NCBI GenBank assembly: GCA_030844625.1
Contig: JAUUNJ010000026.1
Location: forward strand, 1 to 15,870
DNA from: Roseburia sp.
GTDB taxonomy: Bacteria > Bacillota > Clostridia > Lachnospirales > Lachnospiraceae
Direction of reading: 5' to 3'
DNA length: 15,870 bases
Made by a program: the position numbers and the translations under genes. The notes under the pieces are model-generated. The model saw nothing but the letters and a program-made list of their open reading frames with translations. It made no database searches and was not told where the DNA came from. Numbering within the stretch: position 1 is the first letter of the stretch; each line of letters opens with the position of its first letter. Below are positions 15,867 through 15,870 of this stretch, piece after piece.

Positions 15867-15870
15867 ACTA

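Overview
The window looks like chromosomal DNA of a low-GC Gram-positive anaerobe, most likely a Clostridia member of the Lachnospiraceae type. This is inferred from AT-rich coding sequence, strong GGAGG-type ribosome binding sites on most genes, a lipoprotein with a Gram-positive style lipobox, a Big_2/FN3-decorated wall hydrolase, and a GtrB-GtrA-YfhO surface glycosylation set. No species can be named from the sequence alone. I see no mobile element, CRISPR array, tRNA or rRNA, and no gene-free stretch longer than 300 bases.

Plus-strand half (1-5800). argG (129-1352) is a single arginine-biosynthesis gene with its own candidate promoter and a hairpin terminator. It is followed by a clear promoter (TTTACA-17 bp-TAAAAT) and a three-gene operon. 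The genes are a GtrB/CsbB-like polyprenyl-phosphate glycosyltransferase (1612-2553), a GtrA-family membrane protein (2585-3061) and a YfhO-family membrane glycosyltransferase (3061-5736). The last two are joined by a TAATG stop/start overlap. By analogy with CsbB-GtcA-YfhO systems, the three could load a sugar on undecaprenyl phosphate, flip it, and transfer it to an extracellular polymer. The acceptor and the sugar cannot be read from the sequence.

A near-perfect 25-bp hairpin (5746-5799) separates this operon from a convergent block and looks like a bidirectional terminator.

Minus-strand half (15742 down to 5822). Seven genes lie head to tail. In transcription order they are a GNAT acetyltransferase, a histidine phosphatase, a type II topoisomerase B subunit (parE-like), its A subunit (parC-like), a secreted glucosaminidase with SH3/Big_2/FN3 domains, a Cof-type HAD protein, and a parvulin/PrsA-like lipoprotein. 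Gaps are 3, 50, 10, 85, 39 and 12 bases. A good promoter (TTGAAG-17 bp-TAAAAT) sits upstream of the GNAT gene, so long read-through transcripts are possible, although internal promoters cannot be excluded.

Most of the content is ordinary. The items most worth a second look are the HAD protein, which has lost its catalytic aspartates; the GNAT gene, which has no Shine-Dalgarno of its own but whose start overlaps the stop of an 8-codon leader ORF inside a possible hairpin; the PrsA-like lipoprotein without the usual parvulin histidines; and the topoisomerase A subunit with no GyrA box and an acidic insert in its C-terminal domain. I found no convincing wholly new multi-gene system.
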